From: an uncultured Neomegalonema sp.
Lineage (GTDB): Bacteria; Pseudomonadota; Alphaproteobacteria; Rhodobacterales; Rhodobacteraceae
Reading direction: 5' to 3'
Length of the DNA stretch: 14,323 nucleotides
NCBI GenBank assembly: GCA_937958345.1
Contig: CALGNW010000065.1
Coordinates: forward strand, 1 to 14,323
Numbering within the stretch: the stretch's first letter is position 1; the number at the start of each line of letters is the position of its first letter. The translations under genes and the position numbers were made by a program. Under the pieces are notes generated by a model, which was given only the letters and a program-made list of their open reading frames with translations, did no database searches and was not told the DNA's origin. Below are positions 12,880 to 14,323 of the stretch, piece after piece.

Positions 12880-14323
12880 TTATTTTCCCAACAATAGTGA
12901 GTTCGGACGCCGCTCGACCGTGGCGGCCAGCGCGGTGATCGCGCGGGCGGCATCGCGCACTTCGCGCAGGGCCGTGGCGGCCTCATAGTTCAGCTCTGAT
13001 CCAACATCGACCGAGGACAGCACCGAATCCGCGCTGGCGGCAACGGCGGTCAGTTTAGGGATCAACACGGACAGGTTTTGCGACAAAGTCTGAAAGGACT
13101 GACCGGCTTGGGCCACCGAGACCAGCGCCCCATTCACGTTGGTTGCCGTGCCGCTCTGGCGCAATTCGATCACGAGCGAGCGCACCTGATCCAGCGCGGC
13201 GGTGATCGAGCCGGGGATTTGTTCGGCCCCCGGTGCGCGCAGGATGCGGTCGGCATCGTCCAGCACCAGCGTTGCAGAGGCGAGCAGCCCCTCGATGGGC
13301 AACGCGGTGGCTTTTTCCGCCAGTTCCGTCAGGCGCATCGACAACAGCGGCACGCCTTGCACGGCTCCACTGACGCTTTGCGCTGCGCCTTGGGCCGCGA
13401 CCAGAGCATCCGACAGCTTTTGCGCGGTGTCGGCGCGTTGCAGATCGACCATCAGCGCGCGGGCGGCGTTGAGCGTATCCGCGAGGGCTTGCGGCGCTTG
13501 CTGCATCCCTTGGCTTGCAACAACTGTGTTGGCATCATCCACAAGCGATTGCACCGAGGCGAGCAAATCGTCGAGCGGCAAGTCCTGCACATTCGCGGCA
13601 ATCGCCTCGAACCGCGCGATCAGTTGCGGCGTGCCCTCGGCGGCGGTGGCAAAGGCGGTCGCGGCGTCGCGGGCGGCTTCGAGTGCTTGGGACAGGTTTT
13701 CAGCGGCTCCGGCGTCTTTGAGATCGACCAACAGCGCGCGGGCGGCATCCAGCGTATCTGCCAGCGCTTGCGGCGCGGCTTGCAACCCGTCGCTCGCGAC
13801 CAGCGACTCGGCGCTTTCGACCAAATTCGTGGCGGCGAGAACCAGATCCTCGAACGGCAGCTCATTCACGGTGTCGGCAATGCCGGTCATCGTCTCGACC
13901 ATGCCGGGAATATTGGCCGAGGCCGCGGTGACACGTTCAGCCGCCTCGCGTGAGGCGACCAAGACCGATTGCAGGGTTTTTGCGGTTTCGACCTCGCGCA
14001 ATCCTTCTAGGATTTCGCGCAGGCTCAGGATGCTTGCATTCAGGTTCGCGGGAATATCCGCCATCCCGTCGGCGGCGACAATCTTGTCCGCGTCTTCCAG
14101 CAGCGTCGTGGCCGCAACAACAAGATCGGTGATCGGAACCTCGTTGAGATCATCGGACAGCGCGGTCGCCGAGGTGATCAGCGCGGGCACACCGATGGAC
14201 ATGGCGGTAAAGGCCTTTGCGGCATTGCTTGCATCCTCAAGGGCGGTGACGAGGGCTTCGGCGGCCCCAACCTTGTTGACCTCTTCCATCACCGCACGGG
14301 CGGCGGCCAAGGTCGCGGCGAGG
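12880..14323 (-). CDS. PqiB-like MCE family protein, C-terminal part (5' end outside window)
   Basis: The gene continues past the right edge: the frame is open at 14322 and the repeat it encodes is already under way. About 480 residues are visible, none of them an MCE domain; those would lie upstream. The visible part is almost wholly helical, Ala/Leu-rich with few aromatic residues, and made of repeats of exactly 93 residues. It ends with NYEAATALREVRDAARAITA and ERRPNSLLLGK, close to the usual PqiB C-terminus (helix then a final RxPxxLLxGK). PqiB proteins stack MCE rings into a tube across the periplasm with a C-terminal helical needle, so this helical region probably extends that structure. 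It is followed at one base by pqiC. PqiB is favoured over MlaD because of this tail and neighbour. Confidence 0.85.
   Translation of the reverse strand, partial: LAATLAAARAVMEEVNKVGAAEALVTALEDASNAAKAFTAMSIGVPALITSATALSDDLNEVPITDLVVAATTLLEDADKIVAADGMADIPANLNASILSLREILEGLREVETAKTLQSVLVASREAAERVTAASANIPGMVETMTGIADTVNELPFEDLVLAATNLVESAESLVASDGLQAAPQALADTLDAARALLVDLKDAGAAENLSQALEAARDAATAFATAAEGTPQLIARFEAIAANVQDLPLDDLLASVQSLVDDANTVVASQGMQQAPQALADTLNAARALMVDLQRADTAQKLSDALVAAQGAAQSVSGAVQGVPLLSMRLTELAEKATALPIEGLLASATLVLDDADRILRAPGAEQIPGSITAALDQVRSLVIELRQSGTATNVNGALVSVAQAGQSFQTLSQNLSVLIPKLTAVAASADSVLSSVDVGSELNYEAATALREVRDAARAITALAATVERRPNSLLLGK
13030..14323 (-). repeat. Tandem 279-bp (93-residue) coding repeats in the MCE gene
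   Basis: Units at 13867-14145, 13588-13866, 13309-13587 and 13030-13308, preceded by a partial unit from 14146. Each begins N/Q/T-x-V/L-P followed by x-x-DLV/L, and contains a G-x-x-x-x-P-x-x-L motif, then an R-x-x-x-x-x-L stretch and AL-x-AA. The marker proline codons fall at 14134, 13855, 13576 and 13297, spaced exactly 279 bp. No indel separates the four complete units. Identity is highest between the second and third (for example APQALADTLxAARAL in both). Confidence 0.9.

Noticed and set aside
13078..13953. Plus-strand open frame of 291 codons opposite the MCE gene
   Set aside because: Mirror image of the 93-residue repeats; Gln/Arg/His-rich with no recognisable motifs.
13030..14145. Regularly spaced repeats as a CRISPR or satellite array
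   Set aside because: The period is 279 bp, a multiple of three, with open reading frame and protein-level conservation; there are no short identical repeats with unique spacers.

Overview
The window reads as chromosomal DNA of a high-GC alphaproteobacterium, most likely of the Rhodobacterales/roseobacter group. This is inferred from the family resemblance of the proteins (rhizobial-type asparaginase, three-Cys-deficient IscU-like protein, ligase-associated-repair type DNA ligase), from tsaD-gpsA lying back to back with hemC-hemD, and from strong GC3 codon bias. No database search was possible, so the taxon is an inference.

Region by region: 41-3147 (+) holds an ATP-dependent DNA ligase, an exported ClpP-fold protein with a complete Ser-His-Asp triad, and an AlkB-type dioxygenase. 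3156-4047 is a divergent pair, hisI (-) and an IscU-like Fe-S scaffold (+). A short array of 21-bp repeats follows. 4158-5141 (-) is a class 3 (rhizobial-type) L-asparaginase, with a 43-residue single-span membrane protein (5241-5372, +) divergent from it. 5377-7454 (-) is tsaD-gpsA, joined by an ATGA overlap. 7527-9177 (+) is hemC-hemD of tetrapyrrole synthesis, followed by two small hairpins and a tRNA-Thr(CGT) gene.

9338 to about 11172 is visibly richer in A+T than the rest and looks like a decayed integrative element. Next to the tRNA lies the C-terminal remnant of a large serine recombinase, broken by a TAG codon. Beyond it is an unrecognised two-gene unit: a secreted protein, and a roughly 98-codon frame that has a Shine-Dalgarno sequence but no standard start codon. 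At the far end is an 11-bp direct repeat of the tRNA T-arm followed by a tRNA-3'-end-like sequence.

Beyond the island the GC-rich backbone resumes on the minus strand: a short-chain dehydrogenase with a small two-span membrane protein, then a pqiB-pqiC-type lipid-transport unit. The visible part of the PqiB/MCE protein is built of helical repeats with an exact 93-residue period and runs off the right edge of the window. A 26-residue membrane peptide gene sits divergently between the SDR and pqiC. The most unusual items are the 93-residue MCE repeats, the GTA-start orphan gene pair in the tRNA-Thr island, and the exported ClpP-like protein.
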